Source: Hahellaceae bacterium
GTDB taxonomy: Bacteria; Pseudomonadota; Gammaproteobacteria; Pseudomonadales; Oleiphilaceae
Assembly (NCBI GenBank): GCA_024234575.1
Contig: JACKOB010000002.1
Coordinates: 1 to 64,000 of the forward strand
DNA length: 64,000 nt
Direction of reading: 5' to 3'
Shown here: positions 6,904 through 14,980 of the stretch, in pieces
Position numbering within the stretch: position 1 is the stretch's first letter
Layout: each line of letters starts with the position of its first letter
Program-made: the position numbers and the translations under genes
The notes under the pieces: generated by a model
Database searches by the model: none
What the model was told of the DNA's origin: nothing
The model's input: the letters and a program-made list of their open reading frames with translations, nothing else

Positions 6904-7749
6904 TTACTGTTTAGAAAGGTAGCCGCTCATAACCGAATCATCGTCGTTTCGAGACATGGCGTAAATGACAGCGTGTTTGTCTGTACCAGAGCTACTTGTT
7001 GCAGGTATTGTGCGATAGGTTAACAATCCCTTATAGGTACCAGGTGTCGTTGTACAACCTTCAACAGTTGCTTCAAACTTAAACAAATTCAGTTCGGTCA
7101 TCTGCTCCAGTTCAGCAGAGAACTTGCAGCCGTCGGAATCCGAATAATGAATTTTATTATCGCTAGTGATTTCCATGTAGCCTTCTGAATAAGCAAATAG
7201 GATGTCGCCAACATAATCACCCGTCATTTCTGCGAAGGCTGGTACTCTGCGAGAATCCTGATCATAGTCTAATTCAACAGACCAACTGGCGTTACCGCCA
7301 AATTCCTCTACTGCATAAAATTTGCTTTGAGTATTTTTAACAGACGTACTTCCGGTAATTGCTCCGGCTCTAGTGCTTGGCACAAAAGACTTACCATCTT
7401 GTGCGTAGTTCCAATCAGTTTGTGTGGACGCCCCTGAAAACTCTTCGCTACTGACGGCATCCATTTGAAACTTGGTGGTATAGATGGAGTAGTGCATTTC
7501 GTCTTCGCGGATAATAAATCCACTGCCATCATCTGACGTTAGCGCCAACGTCAAACTGTAAGAGTCATCAAAGTAGGTAGTAAATCCACCCCAAACGCCC
7601 GCGACGGATTTTGCAGCAGGTGTGGTGGTGTTGTCGGTAGCAGGCGTGGTGTTGTCGGTAGCAGGCGTTGTGCTGGATGAACTAGAAGAACCCCCACCAC
7701 AAGCCGATAGCGTTAATCCAATGGTGATTGCTAATAGGGTTTGTTTCAT
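6904..7749 (-). CDS. predicted lipoprotein, unknown function
   Basis: About 281 residues from the ATG at 7749, preceded by GGAGAG at good spacing; the frame stays open upstream to 7860. A lipoprotein signal ends in LSAC (Cys17), followed by GGGSSSSSS and a Thr/Pro/Asp linker (PATDNTTPATDN). The mature part is likely a beta-rich surface domain with two cysteines in the C-terminal third (DGCKF and VEGCTT) that could form a disulfide. The linker is encoded by a short direct DNA repeat. It is the last gene before the ssrA scar and may be island cargo. Function not recognised. Confidence 0.6.
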   Translation of the reverse strand: MKQTLLAITIGLTLSACGGGSSSSSSTTPATDNTTPATDNTTTPAAKSVAGVWGGFTTYFDDSYSLTLALTSDDGSGFIIREDEMHYSIYTTKFQMDAVSSEEFSGASTQTDWNYAQDGKSFVPSTRAGAITGSTSVKNTQSKFYAVEEFGGNASWSVELDYDQDSRRVPAFAEMTGDYVGDILFAYSEGYMEITSDNKIHYSDSDGCKFSAELEQMTELNLFKFEATVEGCTTTPGTYKGLLTYRTIPATSSSGTDKHAVIYAMSRNDDDSVMSGYLSKQ

Positions 7750-7999
7750 TTTTATACTCTCCGTGTTTGTTGTAAGCCTCACTGAATGAGGCGCCACGGA
7801 GGGTACCAGCGAAAGATTGAAAAGCAAGTCACAATTATTGGTTGAAGGGAAAAGAAGCATTTTGCGGCAAGCTGCCTTGCATTCTGGGAACTGTAAAACC
7901 TAGAATTGTGGTCTTTAAAAATACATATACACCACGAAGGTGTGACACTTTCCGTATATTTCGTTTTTTATGTTATTGATTTATATGTGATATTTTTTA
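7750..7999. other. intergenic region between lipoprotein gene and ssrA scar
   Basis: The ribosome-binding site and promoter region of the leftward lipoprotein gene should lie at the left edge. A small hairpin ACACC/GGTGT is near 7930. The rest is AT-rich and non-coding. No integrase gene or fragment was found here. Confidence 0.5.
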
Positions 8000-8027
8000 G
8001 TGGGTTCAATTCCCGCCGTCTCCACCA
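8000..8027 (+). other. 3' end of ssrA (tmRNA) as attachment-site remnant
   Basis: The stretch contains GGGTTCAATTCCC followed by GCCGTCTCCACCA: a T-arm and the 3' acceptor strand with CCA, closely matching the end of gammaproteobacterial tmRNA. Upstream bases are AT-rich and do not continue as tmRNA, so this is only the end fragment. The ssrA 3' end is a well-known target of tyrosine-integrase islands, which leave such a duplicate at the distal end. The orientation predicts an intact ssrA to the left, outside the window, with the island between. Confidence 0.8.
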
Positions 8028-8079
8028 AATTCAAAACCCTAACAGGTTGATCTTGTTAGGCAAAATGTATACATAAATT

Positions 8080-8379
8080 ATGAATGAAATTGTCGTAAGT
8101 TGGTCTGGTTTGTTAAGTAAAAAGCTTGGTCGGCCAGCTGAGGAAATAGCTGAAAAAGGACTATCCGGTTATGACTTTTCGCCATCGAAAAGAGTAGAAA
8201 TTGAGTTTTCAGACAAATCCCATTGTTTGTTTAAGTACTCATTTGCAGTTATTAACGAACAAACTCGTCAGGTAGCTGTTTTTACAGAACATTGTGGTTA
8301 TCATGTTTATTCAACTTATGGTGCAGTTATTAAAGAAATAAACGAAGACATATTTGTTGATGATGACTATGAACCATAA
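8080..8379 (+). CDS. cassette-encoded hypothetical protein
   Basis: A 99-residue protein starting MNEIVVSWSGLLSKKLGRPA, with a mixed alpha/beta look, aromatic residues in the second half (CGYHVYSTYG) and an acidic tail (NEDIFVDDDYEP). No signal peptide or membrane segment. No family recognised. Its length, the short 5' leader and the attC starting 6 bases after the stop are typical of integron cassette genes, most of which have no known function. Confidence 0.65.
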   Translation: MNEIVVSWSGLLSKKLGRPAEEIAEKGLSGYDFSPSKRVEIEFSDKSHCLFKYSFAVINEQTRQVAVFTEHCGYHVYSTYGAVIKEINEDIFVDDDYEP

Positions 8380-8384
8380 AATCA

Positions 8385-8490
8385 GCCTAACAAGTGGCTG
8401 CTACGGACCCAAAACAGTTGGCACCTTCTCCGCACGCTTCGCGGCGTCAAAGTCGCCAACTATTTCGGGCCGCAGAGCCATGCGTTAGGG
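8385..8490 (+). repeat. attC recombination site
   Basis: 106 bases from GCCTAAC (8385-8391) to GTTAGGG (8484-8490). The two halves are imperfectly complementary throughout: CCTAAC, TGGCT, CGG, CCC, AAA and AGTTGGC in the 5' half all recur inverted in the 3' half, with a GC-rich tip around CCGCACGCTTCGCGG. This long folded palindrome with conserved ends is the hallmark of attC. The last base of the 3' core differs from the GTTRRRY consensus. Confidence 0.8.
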
Positions 8491-8553
8491 TTTTTTACTT
8501 TCCAGCACCACCACACCGGCATTCGTGAGAGCCATCAGTTGTGCACTTCGGTG

Positions 8554-8579
8554 AAAAGCGTGTATTAATACACGCTTTT
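8554..8579. terminator. bidirectional terminator-like palindrome
   Basis: A perfect 26-bp palindrome whose arms are AAAAGCGTGTATT and AATACACGCTTTT. It lies 27 bases after the stop of the leftward RND gene and before the cassette, and can act as an intrinsic terminator in both directions. Confidence 0.75.
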
Positions 8580-8606
8580 TGGTCACTTCTCGTTTGCAGC
8601 GGCTTT

Positions 8607-11600
8607 CTAATTTGGCTCTGGGTATCGGGTTCGATAAGCCCGATAGTACAACAGCGGAATAACCACCAGCGTAAGCAGTGTCGAAACAAAAACGCCGAAT
8701 ATCATGGATATTGCTAACCCATTAAATATCGGGTCATCAAGAATAAACGTTGAGCCGATCATTGCCGCTAATGCCGTGAGTATAATTGGCTGGGCGCGGG
8801 TTTCGGCGGCGCTGATAATGGCCTCCCGAAACACCATGCCTGCAGCCGTTTGTTGCTCGATAAAATCTACCAGCAGGATGGAGTTACGCACGATAATGCC
8901 TGCCAGCGCGATCATGCCGATCATGGAGGTGGCGGTAAACTGTGCACCCAGCAGCGCATGACCTGGCATAACGCCGATAATCGTCAACGGGATGGGGGCC
9001 ATAATGATTAGTGGCGTCAGGTAGGAACGAAACTCTGCGACGACCAGCAGGTAGATAAGAAGCAAGCCGACGGCATAGGCGGCGCCCATGTCGCGAAAGG
9101 TTTCGTAGGTAATCTGCCATTCGCCATCCCACTTAATCCCCGGGCGTACCCAGGCATCATCAGGCTGTTGGATGAATTCTTCTGTTAATGCCAATTCGCC
9201 ACTTTCCGTCTTAGGCAGGTTATCCCTAATCGCAAACAAGCCATACAGGGGGCTATCGTTGCTCCCTGCTTTATCACCGGTTACATAAGCCACCGGCAAT
9301 CCGTCTTTGCGAAATCGCACCTGTTCGCGCTCACTTTCCCGAACCTGGACTAATTCTGACAGTGGCACCTGACGACCGGCAGCAGTTGTCATGGTCATGC
9401 GCAGCAAATCATTTAAGTCTGCCCGCTGATCCAGGGGTAGAATCAAGCGAACTGGCGCTGCATATTTCGAAACGCCATCGTAAATGGCGGTAACATCCTC
9501 ACCTTTCAACGCAGCTTGCACCGTTGCGACTATTTCGGCTTGCGATACCCCCAACAAAGCCGCTTTCGTTTGATCTACATTAATTAACCAACGGGGTGCA
9601 GCCGTAACGCGACTGTCGTCAATAGCTACAATGCTGTCCGTTTTCTCAAATGCAGCCCTCACCTGCTGGGTTGCTTGCAACAAACTTTCCTGATCCGGCG
9701 CGTAAACTTCAGCCACAATAGGGGCCTGCACAGGGGGGCCGGGAGGCACCTCAACAAGACTCAGTTGTGCGCCATGTTCTTTGGCAACCGCCTCTAGCAT
9801 TGGTAAGACCCGCTGAGCAATAGCATGACTCTTTTCATGCCGATCAGCTTTAGGCAAAAGGTTAACCTGTATATCTCCCACTGCACCACCGCGACGCGCA
9901 TCATACTGACGAACCAAACCGTTGAAGGTCATCGGTGCTGACGTGCCTACATAAGCCTGATAATCAGTGACCTCTGGAATAGTTTGCAGGGTATCACCAA
10001 GCGCATGCAAAACCATGGCAGTGCGCTCAAGGGAGGTATCATCGGGCATGTTGACCATCAACTGAAACTCAGATTTATTGTCAAACGGTAGCATTTTCAT
10101 GATGACCATTTGCAGCGCAGGTAAAGACATCGATAAACCGATAAGTACGAAGACGCCCACGAAAAACAGCCGACGATTGCGCGAAGACTTTTGCGCCAGC
10201 AATAACGGTTTGAACACACGGCGAATCGGTTTGGTAAACATAGAGCCACCATGGTTTTCTGTATGGGCATGTTTGGCCATCCAGACCCGTGACAACCAAG
10301 GAGTGACGGTAAAGGCGATAGCCAACGACAGCAACATTCCCAATGAAGCATTAATGGGGATTGGTGCCATGTATGGCCCCATCAAACCGCTGACGAAAGC
10401 CATCGGTAATAGTGCCGCAATAACAGTCAAGGTGGCCAGAATGGTCGGCCCGCCAACTTCATCCACCGCTGTCGGAATAATATCTTTTAACGGAGCACCG
10501 GGGCGCAGTGCTCTGTGACGATGGATGTTTTCGACCACAACAATGGCATCGTCCACCAATATGCCAATCGAGAAAATAAGCGCAAACAGCGAGACACGAT
10601 TAAGGGTAAAACCCCAGGCCCAGGAGGCAAAGAGCGTCGCCGTTAACGTTAACATCACCGCAACACCGACAATGGCAGCCTCCCTGCGACCCAAGGCGAA
10701 AAACACTAACGCTACGACACTCAGCGTCGCAAAAATGAGCTTCTGTATCAGCTTGCTGGCTTTGTCATCGGCAGTCGCACCGTAGTTGCGGGAAATATGC
10801 AGACCTATGTTATCTGGAATGAGAACACCTTGCAGGGCATTGATACGCTCTAGCACCGCCTCCGAGACGGTTACCGCATTGGCACCGGCCTTTTTACTGA
10901 CTTGCAGGGTCACGGCTGGCTGCTCTGTTACATCACCGCGCTGCCAATGCCACACGTACTGATCTGGTGTCGCTGGCGTTTCTACTACATTGGCTACCTG
11001 AGACAAAAACACAGGTAACCCTTGGTGCACACCGACCACGATGTTGCCGACGGACTCTGCTGAATCCAACAGCGGCCCTGTTTCAATCAACAATGTACGA
11101 TTGCTCTCTACTAACTCACCAGCAGGTAAAGCGCGATTACTCGCCTGCAAAGCGTAGCGCAGATCAGAAACTGATAGATTGGCCGCCGATAGTCTTGAAG
11201 GGTCAAACTGCACTTCGACAATGCGTTTGGGCGCACCAATAGTGCTGACTTCCTTGGTACCAGGTACGCGCTTTAGTTCATTTTCGAGAAGATGCGCAAC
11301 TTGCGACAATTCGAAAGCGCCGGATAAGACATCTTCGGCAGACAGGGTGACTGCCAGAATCGGCACCGAATCTATACCACGTGCTTTGACTATTGGCGGC
11401 ATTGCGCCAAGACTAGGAGGCAACCAGTCCGCGTTGGCGTTCACTACATCATAAAGCCGGATTAATGCGGTTTCGCGATCAACGCCGACTTCGAATTGCA
11501 CCGTCACCACGGCCAGCCCAGGCTGGGACTGTGACATCACATGCTCTAACCCTACCATTTGTGACAGAACCTGCTCGGCGGGCACAGCGACCAATTGCTC

Positions 11601-11810
11601 AATATCACGGGCACTCACACCCGGCACAGCAATCATCACGTTGGCCATGGTGACATCAATCTGAGGTTCTTCTTCACGGGGCGTCACCAGCATGGCGAAT
11701 ATACCCAAGAGTGCGGCTACCAGCGCCAGCAAAGGCGTTAATGCATTGCTCTGAAAGGCCGCAGCAATGCGACCTGATGCGCCCATTGGCGTCTTCGCAG
11801 AATCATTCAT
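8607..11810 (-). CDS. RND-family efflux transporter, inner membrane subunit
   Basis: Proton-driven efflux pump of about 1067 residues, full length for the AcrB/MexB superfamily. The N-terminal helix follows a short cytoplasmic lead (LTPLLALVAALLGIFAML). A first periplasmic domain comes next, then a block of helices containing ILVDDAIVVVEN with the paired Asp of TM4 used in proton relay, a second periplasmic domain, and a final helix block. The ATG at 11810 overlaps the stop of the fusion-protein gene; a GTG one codon upstream is the alternative. The pump forms an operon with that gene and has no outer membrane channel gene, so a TolC encoded elsewhere is expected. Substrate unknown. Confidence 0.92.
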   Translation of the reverse strand: MNDSAKTPMGASGRIAAAFQSNALTPLLALVAALLGIFAMLVTPREEEPQIDVTMANVMIAVPGVSARDIEQLVAVPAEQVLSQMVGLEHVMSQSQPGLAVVTVQFEVGVDRETALIRLYDVVNANADWLPPSLGAMPPIVKARGIDSVPILAVTLSAEDVLSGAFELSQVAHLLENELKRVPGTKEVSTIGAPKRIVEVQFDPSRLSAANLSVSDLRYALQASNRALPAGELVESNRTLLIETGPLLDSAESVGNIVVGVHQGLPVFLSQVANVVETPATPDQYVWHWQRGDVTEQPAVTLQVSKKAGANAVTVSEAVLERINALQGVLIPDNIGLHISRNYGATADDKASKLIQKLIFATLSVVALVFFALGRREAAIVGVAVMLTLTATLFASWAWGFTLNRVSLFALIFSIGILVDDAIVVVENIHRHRALRPGAPLKDIIPTAVDEVGGPTILATLTVIAALLPMAFVSGLMGPYMAPIPINASLGMLLSLAIAFTVTPWLSRVWMAKHAHTENHGGSMFTKPIRRVFKPLLLAQKSSRNRRLFFVGVFVLIGLSMSLPALQMVIMKMLPFDNKSEFQLMVNMPDDTSLERTAMVLHALGDTLQTIPEVTDYQAYVGTSAPMTFNGLVRQYDARRGGAVGDIQVNLLPKADRHEKSHAIAQRVLPMLEAVAKEHGAQLSLVEVPPGPPVQAPIVAEVYAPDQESLLQATQQVRAAFEKTDSIVAIDDSRVTAAPRWLINVDQTKAALLGVSQAEIVATVQAALKGEDVTAIYDGVSKYAAPVRLILPLDQRADLNDLLRMTMTTAAGRQVPLSELVQVRESEREQVRFRKDGLPVAYVTGDKAGSNDSPLYGLFAIRDNLPKTESGELALTEEFIQQPDDAWVRPGIKWDGEWQITYETFRDMGAAYAVGLLLIYLLVVAEFRSYLTPLIIMAPIPLTIIGVMPGHALLGAQFTATSMIGMIALAGIIVRNSILLVDFIEQQTAAGMVFREAIISAAETRAQPIILTALAAMIGSTFILDDPIFNGLAISMIFGVFVSTLLTLVVIPLLYYRAYRTRYPEPN

Positions 11811-12868
11811 CACTTTTGCTCCGCGCTGTTAACCCGAACGGTTGCCGCAGCGATGGGGTCAAGTGCCACCTGTTCGCCGGCTTCGACACCGGCCAGCACT
11901 TCTACCTGCTCTCCTAACACTTTACCTAAACGTATCTGACGTAATTGCGGGGCTAAATTATCACGCAAAACATACACGGCGGTCATTTCGCCACGACGCA
12001 ACACAGCCTTTGCGGGAACAAGCAAACGAGCATCAGACAATACCGGCACCTGCACTTTCACAAACGTGCCCGGTAGCAGGTTAGGCAAGCCTGCCGGCAA
12101 ATCCAGCCTTACCGTAACCTGCTGTGCCACAGGATCTGTTTGCGGTAGCACAACCACCTGTGTTGGCATGACTTCTTGAGCAGTATCAACCCCGGTAATG
12201 TGGGCGAGATTAACCTTCATCGGTACTTCACGCTGCCAGCGGCTTAAAACACTCACAGATAAATTAGCAAATACACGAAACGCGGTGGGGTCAAACACCG
12301 TCATCACCGGTTTGCCTGGCATTGCCAGGTCGCCTACATTCGCGCTGACGGCCGCAACCAGTCCATCATAAGGCGATACAACCTTAGTAAAACTGCGCTG
12401 GGTTTGTGATAGCTCAGTGGAGGCTCGCTGGGCGTTCACTTCAGCTAACGCGGCTCTGTAAATGGTTTCAGACTGGTCATAAGCAGCCTGCCCGATCAGC
12501 TTCTTTTGCAGCATGGCCGCATTGCGATCCCGATCCAGCTTCGCCTGTGCCAACTGAGCTTCGGCGGCGGCCAATTGTGCCACGTAGGCTGTTTCCTGCT
12601 GGCGAGTTTCACGATCGTCAATACGCAGTAAAAGTTGCCCTTTGCTGACACGGTCGCCTGCATCGACAAGGCGCTCCAGAATCCGGCCCGCCGTTTGCGT
12701 AGCGATAATTGCCTGTCGTTCTGCTTCGACTTTACCATCAACGGTTACCGTGCCGACCGCTTCAGAGCGGATCACTTCGGCCCGAGCCAGCGATTCAGCA
12801 AAGCTGTTCGCTGTAACCAGTAACAATAGAGCAGCCAATGATGAGCGAGTAACGGATGTAATGTTCAA
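11810..12868 (-). CDS. RND efflux periplasmic adaptor (membrane fusion protein)
   Basis: Adaptor linking the RND pump to an outer membrane channel. The start chosen is TTG 12868 (MNITSVTRSSLAALLLLV) because a strong AGGAGG lies 9 bases upstream; the ORF stays open to 12937 without such a site. The N terminus is a signal peptide. The body shows the usual HlyD/AcrA order: lipoyl half (GKVEAERQAIIATQTAGRIL), a coiled-coil hairpin rich in Ala/Gln/Lys, second lipoyl half (VVSPYDGLVAAVSANVGDLA), then beta-barrel. There is no lipobox Cys, so it is probably anchored only by complex assembly. It overlaps the pump gene. Confidence 0.9.
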   Translation of the reverse strand: MNITSVTRSSLAALLLLVTANSFAESLARAEVIRSEAVGTVTVDGKVEAERQAIIATQTAGRILERLVDAGDRVSKGQLLLRIDDRETRQQETAYVAQLAAAEAQLAQAKLDRDRNAAMLQKKLIGQAAYDQSETIYRAALAEVNAQRASTELSQTQRSFTKVVSPYDGLVAAVSANVGDLAMPGKPVMTVFDPTAFRVFANLSVSVLSRWQREVPMKVNLAHITGVDTAQEVMPTQVVVLPQTDPVAQQVTVRLDLPAGLPNLLPGTFVKVQVPVLSDARLLVPAKAVLRRGEMTAVYVLRDNLAPQLRQIRLGKVLGEQVEVLAGVEAGEQVALDPIAAATVRVNSAEQK

Positions 12869-12961
12869 TGAAAAAACCCTCCTAAGATGAACGCACAGCA
12901 CAACATAACTATATAGTAATACTGGAATACAATGCAAGGCTAATGATAAACCAGCGATTCC

Positions 12962-13216
12962 TTAAGACACGGGTATCACTTTAGCTTCATCAATAAACAC
13001 CAGCTCTTTAATCTCCAGCAAAGGGATCACTTTTGTTTGATGGGACGGTGGGTTACCTAACGCAAGAACTAAAAATTCCTTCCTGTCTTTGGTTATTAAA
13101 TCTTTGGCCCGGCCCTCGACTGAGTCACCGGAGTGCAGCAAAAGCCCGACAGCCAAACTACGCATGCAGGCTATTTCGAAATAGTCATGGATATCGCAGG
13201 CAATAATTTTTTCCAT
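12962..13216 (-). CDS. rof: Rho-binding antiterminator-like protein (Rof/YaeO family)
   Basis: 84 residues. IACDIHDYFEIACM followed by a Gly-containing beta turn (LLLHSGDSVEGRAKDL) and LEIKEL near the end match the small Sm-like fold of Rof, which binds Rho and blocks its RNA site. It lies alone on the minus strand between the RND operon and the solute-binding protein gene. Identification rests on recalled similarity to E. coli Rof (the CD-x-D/H-D-Y start and the ELAC-like segment). Confidence 0.7.
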   Translation of the reverse strand: MEKIIACDIHDYFEIACMRSLAVGLLLHSGDSVEGRAKDLITKDRKEFLVLALGNPPSHQTKVIPLLEIKELVFIDEAKVIPVS

Positions 13217-13284
13217 GTTTTGCTTTCCCTTTATTGGCTGTATTTTGTTAACAATAGGCCACCGCTGAACTTTTTAACAGGCAA

Positions 13285-13309
13285 TAAAAAACCCGGCAAA
13301 TTGCCGGGT
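13285..13309 (-). terminator. intrinsic terminator of the solute-binding protein gene
   Basis: ACCCGGCAA (13291-13299) and TTGCCGGGT (13301-13309) form the stem. On the minus strand it is followed by TTTTT (13290-13286). It lies about 150 bases after the stop of the 13455-14288 gene. Confidence 0.7.
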
Positions 13310-13454
13310 CAAAAAAGGAGAAAAACATGAAAGCAGGGAAGACCGGGCCTGAATCGGTCTTCGCTAATTCAATAACTTCATCATAGACCGATCAATACCC
13401 GAGGTCTGTTGGTGTTTAATATCAAATTGTAAAATAACGTAAAAGCGCAGGTAG

Positions 13455-14288
13455 CTAATTCTTTGCGGACTGGACATTATTCAACTGCAGCAGGTAGTCG
13501 CGCATTGTCGCCTCATATTGGCCTGAGCGGTGAATATCTGCCAGTGCACTCCAAACACTTTCTGCCAGGGGCTGCTGCTGATTATAAAACTGATGGGAGA
13601 ACATCAAAAACATATCATCCTGCTGTAACGGTGGCGTTAGCCTGATGATAGCTTCGGGGAAAGGGCTTTGAGCAATGGCATTGGCGAACTGGTAAGTGTA
13701 TCCAGCGATCACCGAAACCCGTTTGTTGACGAGCAGCTCAACAAGGCGCTGTGGGTAAAACTCTTCCACCACCGGTACATTTTGTTTAGCAAGCAACTTG
13801 GCTGCCGAGAATCCCAAACCAGTGCCCGCCTGTGTCCCTTCGGGGATAATTAATTGTTTACCATCCCAGGTAACTTTTGGGTCAATGGCATACAACCAGT
13901 AATCGCTTGAATAGAGCAATTTACTATAATCTGGCTCGTCATTTGCTGTTAACGGGTAGCGGCCAATCGTGCGTCGCTCGGCAAGATAAGAAGCCCCTAA
14001 TACGCCGTCGATCTCGCCTTTTTCAACCAGTAATAAACAACGCTTCCAAGGGTTTCTTTTTACTTTTATTTTGATATCAAGGCGTGACTCAAGATCAGCC
14101 ATCAAATCGAAGGCGACGCCTTTGGCATAGTCTTCATGTGTAGGATCTTCTGTGGCGTGCAGATAAAATGGTGGATTGGCAACACTAATGGCACAGACGG
14201 TGATTTCTTTTTTTGCTTCATCAGCTAACGTTACTGCCGATAACAAGACCAACAAAACACCCGATAGAATTTTCACCATCTTCCCCAC
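13455..14288 (-). CDS. periplasmic solute-binding protein, family 3
   Basis: 277 residues with a signal peptide (LSGVLLVLLSAVTLADE). The mature part has the two-lobe pattern of family 3 amino-acid-type binding proteins: ITVCAISVANPPFYL, GVAFDLMADLESRL and KGEIDGVLGASY in lobe one, then YWLYAI and VELLVNKRVSVIAGY. No permease or ATPase gene is adjacent, so it may be an orphan receptor or sensor domain rather than a transporter part. The open frame starts at GTG 14288; an ATG lies at 14279. Ligand unknown. Confidence 0.75.
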   Translation of the reverse strand: MGKMVKILSGVLLVLLSAVTLADEAKKEITVCAISVANPPFYLHATEDPTHEDYAKGVAFDLMADLESRLDIKIKVKRNPWKRCLLLVEKGEIDGVLGASYLAERRTIGRYPLTANDEPDYSKLLYSSDYWLYAIDPKVTWDGKQLIIPEGTQAGTGLGFSAAKLLAKQNVPVVEEFYPQRLVELLVNKRVSVIAGYTYQFANAIAQSPFPEAIIRLTPPLQQDDMFLMFSHQFYNQQQPLAESVWSALADIHRSGQYEATMRDYLLQLNNVQSAKN

Positions 14289-14383
14289 TGATTTTCTCGC
14301 TGGTAATCACGCATGCCTAGCACTAGGATAGTCAACAATATCTTAAATATCTAAGTGCTCAAAATACCACAAATAACGCAGAG

Positions 14384-14980
14384 TTGAAGATGATAGATCG
14401 TATGCAGAACATAAAAGGCGTTATTTTTGATCTGGATGGTACTCTGGTGGAATCTCGCCTTGATTTTGCGCTGCTGAAATCGCTCGTGGGCTGCCCGGCG
14501 GGCCTAGACATTCTGGGTCATATTGATTCAATTTCTGACGCCGAAGCCAGAAAGAATGCAATGCACATTGTGCAGACCCATGAGCTGCAAGATGCAGAAA
14601 GTGCCGCATGGCTACCCGGCGCCGAAAACTTCGTGCAACATCTGCTATCGCGAAACCTGCCCATGGCAATTGTTACACGCAATTTTAGCGAGGCGGCACA
14701 GATCAAGGTTACCCGTAATAACATCCCTATTTCACTGATTATTTGTCGTGAAGATGCGCCGCCCAAGCCGGACCCGACGGCACTGCAAATGATTGCTCGC
14801 CGCTGGCAGCTACCAGCGAACAGGATCGTCTACATCGGTGATTTTTTATACGATATACAGGCGGCAAAGCGAGCCGATATGCTCGCCTGCCTGTATGCAC
14901 CGGATTCATTGCCGCCGTATGCCGACCAGGCGGACTTTGTTTGTCAGCATTTTGATGATCTCGTGAGTGCGCTTGGTTAG
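14384..14980 (+). CDS. HAD-family phosphatase (subfamily IA)
   Basis: Haloacid dehalogenase-type hydrolase of about 196 residues. Motif I is VIFDLDGTLVES with nucleophile and acid/base Asp, motif II lies around AIVTRNFS, the Lys is in DAPPKPDPTAL, and motif III is YIGDFLYDIQAAKRA. The helical cap domain lies between motifs I and II, giving a phosphoglycolate-phosphatase-like shape. The frame opens at TTG 14384; ATG 14390 is the more usual start. Its stop codon abuts the stop of atpA on the other strand with no gap. Substrate not predictable. Confidence 0.85.
   Translation: MKMIDRMQNIKGVIFDLDGTLVESRLDFALLKSLVGCPAGLDILGHIDSISDAEARKNAMHIVQTHELQDAESAAWLPGAENFVQHLLSRNLPMAIVTRNFSEAAQIKVTRNNIPISLIICREDAPPKPDPTALQMIARRWQLPANRIVYIGDFLYDIQAAKRADMLACLYAPDSLPPYADQADFVCQHFDDLVSALG

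Larger units (their letters stand above)
8055..8490 (+). mobile_element. single integron-type gene cassette
   Basis: A core site GTTAGGC at 8055-8061 lies 19 bases before a short ORF, and the ORF is followed by a long attC ending in GTTAGGG at 8484-8490. The upstream CTTGTTAGGC (8052-8061) is an exact inverted copy of GCCTAACAAG (8385-8394). One ORF plus one attC between two core sites is the definition of a gene cassette. No integron integrase lies in the window. The upstream core also sits in a compact hairpin (8038-8060) just after the ssrA fragment. Confidence 0.75.

Noticed and set aside
8495..8689. Minus-strand ORF across the terminator palindrome and the end of the RND gene
   Set aside because: Crosses a strong terminator and overlaps the 3' end of a real gene; the Cys-rich end is probably chance.
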